Part shown: one piece after another, positions 34,301 through 38,327 of the stretch
How the letters are laid out: each line of letters starts with the position of its first letter
Position numbering within the stretch: the stretch's first letter is position 1
Assembly: GCF_000721175.1 (NCBI RefSeq)
Contig: NZ_JOEZ01000019.1
Coordinates: forward strand, 42,591-106,590
DNA length: 64,000 nucleotides
DNA from: Streptomyces anulatus
GTDB lineage: Bacteria > Actinomycetota > Actinomycetes > Streptomycetales > Streptomycetaceae
Direction: 5' to 3'
The notes under the pieces: model-generated
Database searches by the model: none
Told to the model about the DNA's origin: nothing
Seen by the model: only the letters and a program-made list of their open reading frames with translations
Translations under genes and position numbers: made by a program

Positions 34301-37300
34301 TGGCTCCGCCCGCGCCGAACGAGCTGATCCCGGCGCGGCGCGGCAGGCCGTCCCGGCGCGGCCACGGGGCCACCTCGGTCTGCACCCGCAGCGGCGTGGA
34401 GTCGAAGTCGATGTTCGGGTTGACCGGGTCGGCGTGCAGCGACGGCACCAGTTCCCCGTGCCGCATCTGCAGGAGCACCTTGCAGAGCCCGGCCATGCCG
34501 GAGGCCGACTCGAGGTGGCCGATGTTGGACTTCACCGAGCCGATCGGCAGGCTGCCCCGGGGCAGGCCGGAGGCGCCCAGCGCGCGGGCCAGGGCCCGGA
34601 TCTCCACCGGGTCGCCGAGTGCGGTGCCGGTGCCGTGAGCCTCGAGGTATCCGAGTGTGGCGGCGGACCCGGCCTCGGCCAGTGCCCGCTCGACGAGGTC
34701 GCTCTGGGCGACCGGGTTGGGCACGGTGAAGCCATTGGTTCTGCCGCCGTGGTTGACGGAGCTGCCCAGGATGACGCCGTGGATGTGGTCGCCGTCGCGG
34801 ACGGCGGCCGACAGGGGCTTGAGCAGCACCGCGCCGACGCCCTCGCCGGGCACGTAGCCGTCGCCGTCCGCGCCGAAGCTGCGGCAACGGCCGTCGCTGG
34901 AGGTGAAGCTGCCCTGGCCGAGGAACCGGTACTTGTACGGGTGGACGTGCAGATTGACGCCCCCGGCGAGGGCCATTTCGGCCTCACCGCAGCGCAGGTC
35001 ACGCACGGCGAGGTGGATGGCCGTCAACGACGAGGAGCACATGGTGTCCACGCCCAGGCTGGGGCCGGTCACGCCCAGGGTGTACGAGACCCGGTTGGCG
35101 ATGGACGCGTGCGACGAGGCGCCGATACGGCCGTCGGCGGCCTCGTGGAGCTGGTAGAGGCCGTACATGGCGCCGGCGTACACACCGACGCGGCGGGCGC
35201 GCAGGTCGACTCGGGTGAGCCCGGCGTCCTCCATGGCGTGCCAGGCGGTCTGCAGGAACAGCCGCTCCTGCGGGTCGATGATCTCCGCCTCGCGCGGGGA
35301 GATGCCGAAGAAGAGCGGGTCGAACCGGTCGATGCCGCGCAGAAAACTGCCCCACCGGCTGTACGCGGCGGCGCGGTCCGCCGGGGTGGCCTCGTCGTAG
35401 TCGCGCCAGTCCCAGCGGTCCGCCGGAATCTCGGTGATCAGGTCACGGCCGGCTCGCAGGTTCGCCCAGAACTCGTCGAGGGTGTCGGACTCGGCGAACC
35501 GGGCCGCGACGCCGATGATCGCGATGGGCTCCGGGGCGTCCGCGGAGGGCGGCGTGGGACGGTCGCCGCTCGGGGCGGCATCCGGTGCGGCCGCCACGAC
35601 CGGCGCCAACGCCGGTGCCGGTGCCGGTGCCGGTGTGAGTTCGGCGAGGCGGCCGCCGTGGTGCTCGGCGAACCAGCCGGCGAGCCCGCGCAGTTCCTGG
35701 TATTCGAAGAAGAGGGTCTTCGGCAGTGATCCGAAGTGGTCCTCGAGCCGCCGGGTCAGCTCCATGATCAACAGCGAGTCGATGCCGTACTGCTCGAACG
35801 CGGTGTCCGCCTCGATGTCCTCCGGCGGGTACTCGAGGACCTCGGCCAGCACGCCGCGCAGGAAGTCCTCGGCGGCCGCGGTGGCCGGCCCGGTGGCGGC
35901 CGTCGGCGCCGGGACCGGAACCGGCGACGGCGCGTCGAGCAAGCCGCGGATGCGATCCAGCTCGCCGTGCGCCACGAGCACGTGATCGCCGTCGTGGCCC
36001 AGCGCCCGGTCCCACGCGCGCAGGGCGTCCGCGGTCGGCAGCGGCCGGAGTCCGGCGCGGCGGGCGATGCGGGCCTGAGTGGTGTCGTCGGCGTCCATCC
36101 GGATGCCGCCGTCGGCCCACAGCGACCACAGCACGCTGAGGCTGCGGCCGGGGCGGTCGCTGCCGCGACGCCAGGCCGCGAACGCGTCGAGGAAACGGTT
36201 CGCGTACGCGTAGTCGGCCTGGCCCGGGCTGCCCGCGCCGGACATCGAGGAGAAGCAGACGAAGAAGTCGAGCGGGTCCGCGGCCGTGGCCCGGTCCAGT
36301 GCGAGCGTGCCGTCGACCTTCGGCCCCAGCACCGCCGCGATGTCCTCGTCGGTCTTGCGCAGCAGGAACGAGTCACGGGTGACCCCGGCCAGGTGCAGCA
36401 CCCCGCGCAACGGGCCGAACTTCTGGTGGATGCGCTCGACCAGCCGCTCGGCCGCACCGGGCGCGCCCAGGTCGCAGGGCAGGTAGTGGACATCGAGCCC
36501 GGCGGCGCGCAGGGCGGTCAGGTCGGCGTCGGCGGAGCGGCCGGTGAGCACGTACCGGGCCGACGGGCCCAGGTGGCTGACGAGGTGCCGGCCGAGCGCG
36601 CCGGCGCCGCCGGTGACCAGCACCGTCCCGGCAGGCGTCAGCGGCGCCGGGACGGGGGCGGGGACGATCGGCTCCCATCGGGCCACCTGCCGGCCGGCAG
36701 CGGTGTACCGGACCCGGAACTCGTGGTCCGCCGCGGCCTCGGCGTCCGCGACCGCCCGCAGGTCGGCGCCGTCGGTCGTGATCACCGCGGCGCGGAAGTC
36801 CGGGTGCTCGTTGGCGATGCTGCGCGCCATGCCGTCCACAGCCAGCAGGCGGGCGTCGGCGGCCGCACCGGACGGGCGGAACACGTGCAGCACCCGGATG
36901 GGCTGCCGGTTCGGCTGCGCGGCCCAGGTCCGGAAGAGCCCGACCAGGCCGGGCAGCGGGTCGTCGTCGCCCAGGCGGACCACCACGAGCGGGCCGGAGT
37001 CCGGTAAGGGCCCGTCCTCACCGGTCCCCAGGATCACCATGCGGTCGGCGGCGAGGGCGCCGCGGCGAGCGGGGGCGTCCTGCCAGCGCTGCGCCAGCAG
37101 GTGGGTGTCCACCGCGTCGGCCGGATCCTTGACGGCGCGGGTGACCACGCCGTGCAGACGGACGGCGATGCGGCCCTCGGCGTCGGCGAGTGCGATGTCG
37201 TGGCCGGTCGCGGTGGCGACGGCATGGGCGTACCCGTGTTCCGGCAGCGGCCCGAGGATCTCCACCCGGTCGATGGAGAAGGGCAGTTCGCGGGGCCGGG

Positions 37301-38327
37301 GCGCGGACGGGTCGGCGGCGGTCCAGAGCGCCGCCTGCAGCATGGCGTCCAGCAGGGACGGGTGCAGGGTGAAGTCGTCGAACGGCAGGTCCGCGGCGTC
37401 GGGCACGGCGACCTCGGCCAGCGCCTCGCCCTGGACGGAACGCATGGACCGCAGCCCGCGCAGGCTCGGTCCGTACCCGCCGCCGAGCGCGGCGAAGACC
37501 GCGTAGCAGTCGTCGGCCGAGGTGGTCCGTGGCAGGCGGGCGCGTATCGCGGCCAGGTCGAGGGGCGGGGCCGGTGCGGTGGCGCCGAAACGCAGGGTTC
37601 CGGTGGAGCACAGCTCGCCGTCCGGGGTGCCGTCGACGCGCCGCAGCTCGTAGGCGACACCGTCGGCGACGGGCGCGAAGCGCAGTTGTACCCGGACCGG
37701 TTCGCCGGTGAACAGCACCGGCCGGGCCCAGAGGACGTTCTCGACGCCGGTGGCGCGCCCGTGCCCGGCGCGGGCGGCGGCGTCGACGGCGAACTCCAGG
37801 GCCGCGACGGCCGGCAGGATGCGCACCTGCCCCAGCGCGTGGTCACGCAGGAAGAACTCGTCGCCGGTGAGCAGCCGTTCGGCCGGCTCGGCGGTGAGGG
37901 CGGCGGGCGGTTTGATCCAGTACCGGCGGGTCGCCGGCGGCGGCTGCGGCAACGACAGCCGGGCCGGACGCCGACCGGGCTGCTCCGGCCAGCGGACCGG
38001 GGTACCCGCGACCCAGAGCCGGGCGGCCTCATGGAGATCCGAGGCCTGGACGGGGTTGCCGGTGGCAGGCCCGGCGGTGCCGGTGACCACCCCGGTGCCG
38101 TCGCGCAGCCGCTCGGTCAGCTCCGCGATGCTGGTCACGACCACGGCGAGACGTTCGGCCAGTTCCTCGCGGCCGGTGCGCAGGGTGCTCTCGATCCGGT
38201 CGAGCGGCGCCTCCGGGTGCGCCTGCAGCCAGGTGACCAGCTCGGCCCGGTACCGGTCGAGCTGGTCGCGGCCGCCGGCCGACAGGACGACCAGCCGGGC
38301 GGCACGGTCCTCGGTGCTGTTACCCAT
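19338..38327 (-). CDS. kirAIV: Gene D: giant trans-AT PKS, modules 6 (part) to 11 (KS) (KirAIV-like)
   Basis: About 6329 residues, the largest gene here. Order: flanking subdomain of KS6, DH6, KR6, ACP6; KS7 (Cys near 1096), DH7, KR7, MT7, ACP7; KS8 (near 2918), ACP8; KS9 (near 3657), KR9, ACP9; KS10 (near 4832), KR10, ACP10; KS11 (near 6022) at the C-terminus. There are no AT domains. The start ATG at 38327 shares its A with the TGA of gene C (TGATG). An in-frame ATG at 38972 exists but would run through the other gene in a different frame with composition-driven Arg/Gly-rich sequence, so I reject it. After glycine, the modules predict CH=CH, CH=C(CH3), an unprocessed unit, two hydroxyl units, then a split alkene module finished by gene E. 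Confidence 0.94.
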   Translation of the reverse strand: MGNSTEDRAARLVVLSAGGRDQLDRYRAELVTWLQAHPEAPLDRIESTLRTGREELAERLAVVVTSIAELTERLRDGTGVVTGTAGPATGNPVQASDLHEAARLWVAGTPVRWPEQPGRRPARLSLPQPPPATRRYWIKPPAALTAEPAERLLTGDEFFLRDHALGQVRILPAVAALEFAVDAAARAGHGRATGVENVLWARPVLFTGEPVRVQLRFAPVADGVAYELRRVDGTPDGELCSTGTLRFGATAPAPPLDLAAIRARLPRTTSADDCYAVFAALGGGYGPSLRGLRSMRSVQGEALAEVAVPDAADLPFDDFTLHPSLLDAMLQAALWTAADPSAPRPRELPFSIDRVEILGPLPEHGYAHAVATATGHDIALADAEGRIAVRLHGVVTRAVKDPADAVDTHLLAQRWQDAPARRGALAADRMVILGTGEDGPLPDSGPLVVVRLGDDDPLPGLVGLFRTWAAQPNRQPIRVLHVFRPSGAAADARLLAVDGMARSIANEHPDFRAAVITTDGADLRAVADAEAAADHEFRVRYTAAGRQVARWEPIVPAPVPAPLTPAGTVLVTGGAGALGRHLVSHLGPSARYVLTGRSADADLTALRAAGLDVHYLPCDLGAPGAAERLVERIHQKFGPLRGVLHLAGVTRDSFLLRKTDEDIAAVLGPKVDGTLALDRATAADPLDFFVCFSSMSGAGSPGQADYAYANRFLDAFAAWRRGSDRPGRSLSVLWSLWADGGIRMDADDTTQARIARRAGLRPLPTADALRAWDRALGHDGDHVLVAHGELDRIRGLLDAPSPVPVPAPTAATGPATAAAEDFLRGVLAEVLEYPPEDIEADTAFEQYGIDSLLIMELTRRLEDHFGSLPKTLFFEYQELRGLAGWFAEHHGGRLAELTPAPAPAPALAPVVAAAPDAAPSGDRPTPPSADAPEPIAIIGVAARFAESDTLDEFWANLRAGRDLITEIPADRWDWRDYDEATPADRAAAYSRWGSFLRGIDRFDPLFFGISPREAEIIDPQERLFLQTAWHAMEDAGLTRVDLRARRVGVYAGAMYGLYQLHEAADGRIGASSHASIANRVSYTLGVTGPSLGVDTMCSSSLTAIHLAVRDLRCGEAEMALAGGVNLHVHPYKYRFLGQGSFTSSDGRCRSFGADGDGYVPGEGVGAVLLKPLSAAVRDGDHIHGVILGSSVNHGGRTNGFTVPNPVAQSDLVERALAEAGSAATLGYLEAHGTGTALGDPVEIRALARALGASGLPRGSLPIGSVKSNIGHLESASGMAGLCKVLLQMRHGELVPSLHADPVNPNIDFDSTPLRVQTEVAPWPRRDGLPRRAGISSFGAGGANAHLVVEEYVPGPAPAAAPGPWLFPLSARTPESLRALAERLADAVENGLADRLADVAYTLQHGREAWADRMVVLAATADQLADRLRAGTGTGVWTGSVRGRGASRAAAPATTDPAGLAAAWTAGATVAWPGTGRRLPLPGYPFEELRCWLTEQIWAPPPAAGPATHPLLDEIEPAGSVDGLTYRTAFSPAHPLIDGHRVGDLRLLPAAAVLEMARAAAAHAGYPAPVRLRDVRWLRPLVVTEAAASARTRLRRDGAGLAFTLLGDTGDTGDRLAEGVVEALADDVPEPVPVELLRATLPHRHDGADVYADLAGAGLVYGPALRAVEWIAAGDGEALASLRVPAEAARFAGCALPPALIDGALHTFAVLRDRAGGPAMVPFALAAAEVFGPLPEQAYAHVRAVGPDRYDLTLTDPAGTVRVRLRDLSLRPAPAPRTSGAGPSVTTGPAVTTGPVVTAGPAVTERPVDDLMYLPRWSPAPAEPLTAPGSDTWLIRPSSAAPLAAALAARLGGSVTEIEPEHFTAPAGRPGHVIVLSGPAQGRTDDPAALDLAQERGVLALFRVAKALQRSGAPVRLTVVTEAALSTGTEPVRNPYAAALHGLALSLAQEHPRWRVAVVDRSSADPVSADVLDVPAGGPYALRAGVLYRRSLVPAAATATREAIRHGGVYLILGGAGGLGLELTEWLVRGYRAKVVLVGRSELDADRRDRLRRLDPAGELVSYRRADATDPAALGEVVTGVRAEHGALHGVVHATIVLRDQTVATMTEDTFRAVLDAKTRTSVALHRALGAADGLDFVLFFSSAVALSGSAGQANYAAGSTFEDAFAHHLDDVLAARSAVINWGYWGTVGIVADDRHRERLARTGIHSITPAEGMAAVHDVLGRTDRQVVVIKATAEVLAAAGVERPAAEQSDDELAPSAAALPPVARLLTETDQARLDEVVLGWLWELFRGEGVFRTVGERWSADELRRRLRIADGQSRLFAELLRVLTVAGFLYDDGSALTATDRPALTDPENELVALCEGQPALNRIDRLLRPCMHHLFGVLRGTVRATEVMFPGGSTELVEGAYRGSPVVDRANELVVAALLDRVGRLGGPVTVVEVGAGTGGTTASLLPALAATGAELTYVYTDISPAFLQHGRQRFAERYPMVRFQQLDISGDPLTQGFPPGGADIVVAANVLHATPDLPHTLRAVAMLIKPGGHLVLNEATSNVVTATLTFGLLDGWWLHRDTGLRLPGSPLLSGPGWRTALDLAGFARSRAFPADEGLTQHVVVAETGPAGPASVAAPTAEPAPAPAAEPAPAPHAGGEGRLVEAAREYVKDAFVQVLQVPRDRLWLDETYENFGVDSLTVPRIADLLAERMGDLPATLLFERPTIREVADYLVERYPDSVRALVPDEPRPAPAQVTERAGRPAETAPAADTRIAVIGVAGRYPLADDVDAFWTNLRTGRDCIREVPAGRWDPRTAPEVNGTPVSRWGGFLDRIDEFDPRFFQMSMHEAELTDPQERLFLQTAWHTLEDAGYPRIRLRGSRVGVYVGVMYGHYQLFEDERGLAGGMGYASIANRVSYALDLHGPSLAVDTMCSSSLTAIHLACEALAAGSADYALAGGVNLTPHPRKYRQLAAGGFTGETGRCRSFAAGGDGMVPGEGVGAVLLKPLAAAERDGDRILGVILGSAVNHGGKTGGYAVPSPGAQSEVITSALRAAGVEPAGVSYVEAHGTGTALGDPAEVAGLARAFGDRPAGSIAIGSVKSSIGHLESAAGIAALTKVLLQMRAGELTPSLHAEQLNPAVDWANVPFRVQRETAPWTGPQPLRAGVSAFGAGGSNAHLVVEQYRAEPRPGVVPVPAVFPFSGRDAQALRRVVERMLSRLRGEPGATGLAEIAAAAGVPVGAVDEPLDELGLDPATIMRLAGRDTALHSGAVHSGSTLRQLAAALPDADIDLGRLSYTLQIGREAMAHRLAVVAHRTDELIDQLDAFLAGRPAGWTGVVTTEPGAPVAPSADPHDTARRWVHGEVIDWAGTPGSAPEPLSLPGYPFEPVRCWIRAAAPPAATPPPTRPAGSSGPALTTVLRLVSGVSGYPVADLDPAASFHDHGLDSLALLRLAGDVSAAFEVPVGPDQLLATPTAASLADWLAREHPRDVPARPATPEPDDPVVIVGMAGTLPGSTDLDEFWAALERGGDLFTEVPADRWDAREHHGDPAAHPERTRVTRAGFIGGIDRFDPLFFGISPREARWMDPRQRLLMRTVWAALEDAGMDPGDLAGSDTGLFVGVGSSEYAELIQRSGAATDAYSSTGLAPSMLANRISYQLDLHGPSEPVDTACSSSLVALHRAAEALRLGRCGTVIVGGVSLMLSPVTFASLERAGMLSPDGVGRAFDADAAGYVRGEGVGAVVLKRLSRARADGNPILAVLRGTAVNHGGRANSLTAPNPRAQADVIRQAHREAAVDPATIGYLETHGTGTVIGDPAETNGLREAFADLYQDWGHDAPARPHCALGALKNTIGHLEPAAGIAAVLRVLLSMRHGRISGDPHGPRPNLHLGLEGTPFELATGPREWAPPAPGVPRRAGVSAFGYGGANAHVVLEEYPAEEPVPAPGPVVFVLSARDPERLRAYARSFADRPDRWAHDLAGTAYTLQVGRGAYPERLAFVTDSAEHAVATLRRFLAGDTAGMHTGRVERDADRTPYDGHGDDETAAAWVRGAQVDWHRRWAAPPRRRSLPTYPFAQERHWFTDGTPARPVSCFTATWQDEPVPAAGEHPGRVLVLGDLPVPGAVHVRAGTEYRDEGSVITIRSGEQDDYARLLAETPARIVHQWPLLAPGRDDLGIEAMFRIAKELTVGGARTPIRIQALVPEDALAEAWGGFDASLRAALPGTTFSVVRVDGAGDTSELLAEIAAHRLSGPAVRLSPSGRTVRVLSEIPARPVLPSPLRDGGVYLITGGLGGLGVLLARMLLSRGARVALTGRSPAAERAEQLAELRAHGTLEYYQAAVEDRDAMTRVVAEVIADLGGLDGVFHLAGTASRNPLPGKDVDELRAHLRARITGTRVLDEVTRDLPLDLFVLYSSLAGQLGDYGLVDYAVGARYLDGFADFRERDRLAGRRHGRTVSVDWPMWRAGGMHVDTDDERRYLAGTGFRYLETAEGEQVLDLALRLDRPQVAVLPGDPARMRDLVAGMRLRDDGVPVLPAPPPTPAPTIAVSPELATQLRELIGEILGITPSALDLDAGFGEYGLDSFGLQNLAAALATRYDVTVPTTTLFGANTITKLAAHLADELPPAAPVAPQAEPAPAWSESAPAPAPAPAEPTPAPVSVPHGVSVPDGVSLPASGSRAADQVGHEPIAIIGLAGRLPGADDLESFWRHLADGQDLITETPADRWDWREVARRFGGTARWGGFLTGVDHFDPLFFRISPAEAQAMDPQHRLFLEHTWAALEDAGCRPDRLAGGRVCVFAGVQFTDYESMVLRGEHVNAHAGTGLARTMLANRISYLLDLRGPSESVDTACSSSLVALHRAVRSLRAGESELAIAGGVSLVLSPQTVVAGNQLGVLAPDGRCKALDERADGYVKGEGVGVVVLKTLSRALADGDRVHAVIRGSAVNHGGRASSLTSPNPLAQADLLVEAYRDADVPIETVSYVELHGTGTALGDPVEIDGLIRAQRTLAAGPAVTCGIGTVKSNIGHLEPAAGIAGVIKVVLAMRHRQLPPTLHLSRLNPLIELDGTPFEPVRETRPWAPNDADGTPVPLRAGVSSFGFGGVNAHVVLEEPPATSAPVESAEPEIFLLSARDEAALHRYARAHWTFLGDQQPALSSLAHTSQVGRVPMPVRLALVVTSVAELRDQLAAFLAGDIEATTVTGAHDWLTEPEGVSYLRRLAWEGRLDRIARLWQDGAAVDWAALRTDRPALASMPTYPFARERHWLTSPSAPPPQDDARRLLAKAWEPAPASSGPAPHAPVVLVRAETEALATAAFGDAARVVRLDDTDEETGLRAAASIGRAPVVIDLVDLSAVPVSDVRVDWARIVLARELIAANRTAGFAYLHMTRGLVSFRAHSPTLRGAAFAGLVRMLSAEYRGVFARTVDVDVMDPDALRDVAAAELAATDPVTEVCVRDGARYTPALRPTGNAPAPARWSDDLAGQPVVITGGTGALGRLLAAELVERGADRLVLLGQSPLPAREDWAELLTAPDTDPALAARLRDLTALERPGVRLLIESVPLERAREALDRIRQEWGPIAGIVHCAGLGVMTDPAFVGKRTADMRRVLEPKTTGLQALLDACADDPLRFVVLYSSVAGQVPALAAGMSDYALANSVLDRVAEYRSATSTGTTVFRSVQWPSWQAAGMPEVDTPAYRELGLRTLSPRDGVALLDAALAGPDPVVLPCLVDTTRFDADALLTVATPEPPAPVAAPEAPAPVAAADAPMAHGTRTGNGVRRLTEVFAATLRLDATQIRPDADFADLGVDSIMIAQLLAALERDLGVVAEPSALLENPTIAQLSAALDDQMPDQPVPEEPEPVRTPDPVRTPEPHLPRVEQPERGIAVVGIAAHFPGAPDHATFWRNLVGGVDSVTEVPPSRWDADRFWHPAPQPGRTVSKWGGFLDGIEDFDPDFFRLDPAGAAHVDPLVRQFLEAGAECLADAGLTPAEVAGRRVGVFAGARAANFGAHHAAATTHSISGMAQNFIAAHLSHYLDVRGPAVVVDSACSSALVAVHLAAQSLRTGESDLVIVGGVEILLDEVPFVGMSGAGALSPSGRCHTFDERADGIVLGEGVGALLLKRAEDAIRDGDRVYAVIEGSAVNNDGRTMGITTPNPRAQREVIESALAAAEVSPAQLGYVEAHGTGTMIGDPMELKALTEVLRQATDEVGFCGVGSVKTNIGHTLSAAGIAGLIKVVLSVHHGQLPPTLHCATLNRRFAFDRSPLFPVRELRDWTGRDGVRRAGVSSFGFGGTNAHMVVRQAPDGHVPRREPLDPPRYRRRRFWFDVPVPASANGNGRHDGPTPPAPFFQIQF
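19500..20750 (-). other. KS11 at the C-terminus of gene D (first half of split module 11)
   Basis: DSACSSAL near 20260, EAHGTGT and KTNIGH all present, so it should be catalytically competent. The usual KS flanking subdomain is missing: the protein ends about 40 residues after RRRRFW. The matching DH-ACP-KR starts gene E. It is most similar to KS2 of gene A. Confidence 0.85.
20850..24320 (-). other. Module 10: KS10-KR10-ACP10
   Basis: KS10 about 23050-24320 (DTACSSSL near 23830). KR10 about 21300-22510 with Lys, Ser, Tyr and Asn present and no LxD motif, so A-type stereochemistry is possible. ACP10 about 20850-21070, GVDSI near 20972. KR10-ACP10 closely resemble KR1-ACP1 of gene A. Confidence 0.82.
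24520..27870 (-). other. Module 9: KS9-KR9-ACP9
   Basis: KS9 about 26570-27870 (DTACSSSL near 27357). KR9 about 24900-26100 keeps GGLGGLG and Tyr, but the usual catalytic Lys region reads LRARITGT (Arg) and the residue four after Tyr is Ala, not Asn. ACP9 about 24520-24740, GLDSF near 24632. Predicted: hydroxyl unit if KR9 is active. Confidence 0.8.
27900..30075 (-). other. Module 8: KS8-(pseudo-ACP)-ACP8, no processing domain
   Basis: KS8 about 28820-30075 (DTMCSSSL near 29572; EAHGTGT; KSSIGH). A serine-less ACP-like insert sits in the flank, then a true ACP8 about 27900-28130 (GLDSL near 28030). No KR, DH or MT lies between. A kirromycin-like product would need a KR and a C-methyl at this step, so these must act in trans or be borrowed, or the product differs here. 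Confidence 0.8.
28505..28700 (-). other. Serine-less ACP-like insert in the KS8 flanking region
   Basis: About 65 residues with LDELGLDPATIMRLA and a terminal LRQLAAAL, placed between KS8 and the conserved LSYTLQIGREAM. Pro replaces the phosphopantetheine Ser. Same position as the inserts after KS3 and KS12. Confidence 0.65.
30140..35540 (-). other. Module 7: KS7-DH7-KR7-MT7-ACP7
   Basis: KS7 about 34280-35540 (DTMCSSSL near 35040). DH7 about 33000-33810: HRVGDLRLLP with Asp at the motif Gly position, and LIDGALH without the usual HP. KR7 about 31660-32900 with Tyr but Ser in place of the downstream Asn, as is common in KRs beside an MT. MT7 about 30480-31530 with SAM-binding VEVGAGTGG near 31000. 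ACP7 about 30140-30400, GVDSL near 30274. Predicted: C-methylated alkene. Confidence 0.82.
32919..32990 (-). repeat. 18-bp tandem repeat in a DH7-KR7 linker
   Basis: Four imperfect 18-bp units encode a six-residue VT-x-GP-x linker repeat between DH7 and KR7 of gene D. It probably forms a flexible interdomain spacer. Confidence 0.6.
35650..38315 (-). other. Rest of module 6: KS6 flank-DH6-KR6-ACP6
   Basis: The protein begins with a KS flanking subdomain (about 37920-38315) whose KS ends gene C. DH6 about 37080-37900: HALGQVRILP, where the Gly of HxxxGxxxxP is shifted by one and Gln stands in its place; HPSLLDAMLQ is kept. KR6 about 36050-37050 with Ser-Tyr-Asn intact. ACP6 about 35650-35890, GIDSL near 35776. 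Predicted: the glycine carbonyl becomes an alkene. Confidence 0.8.
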
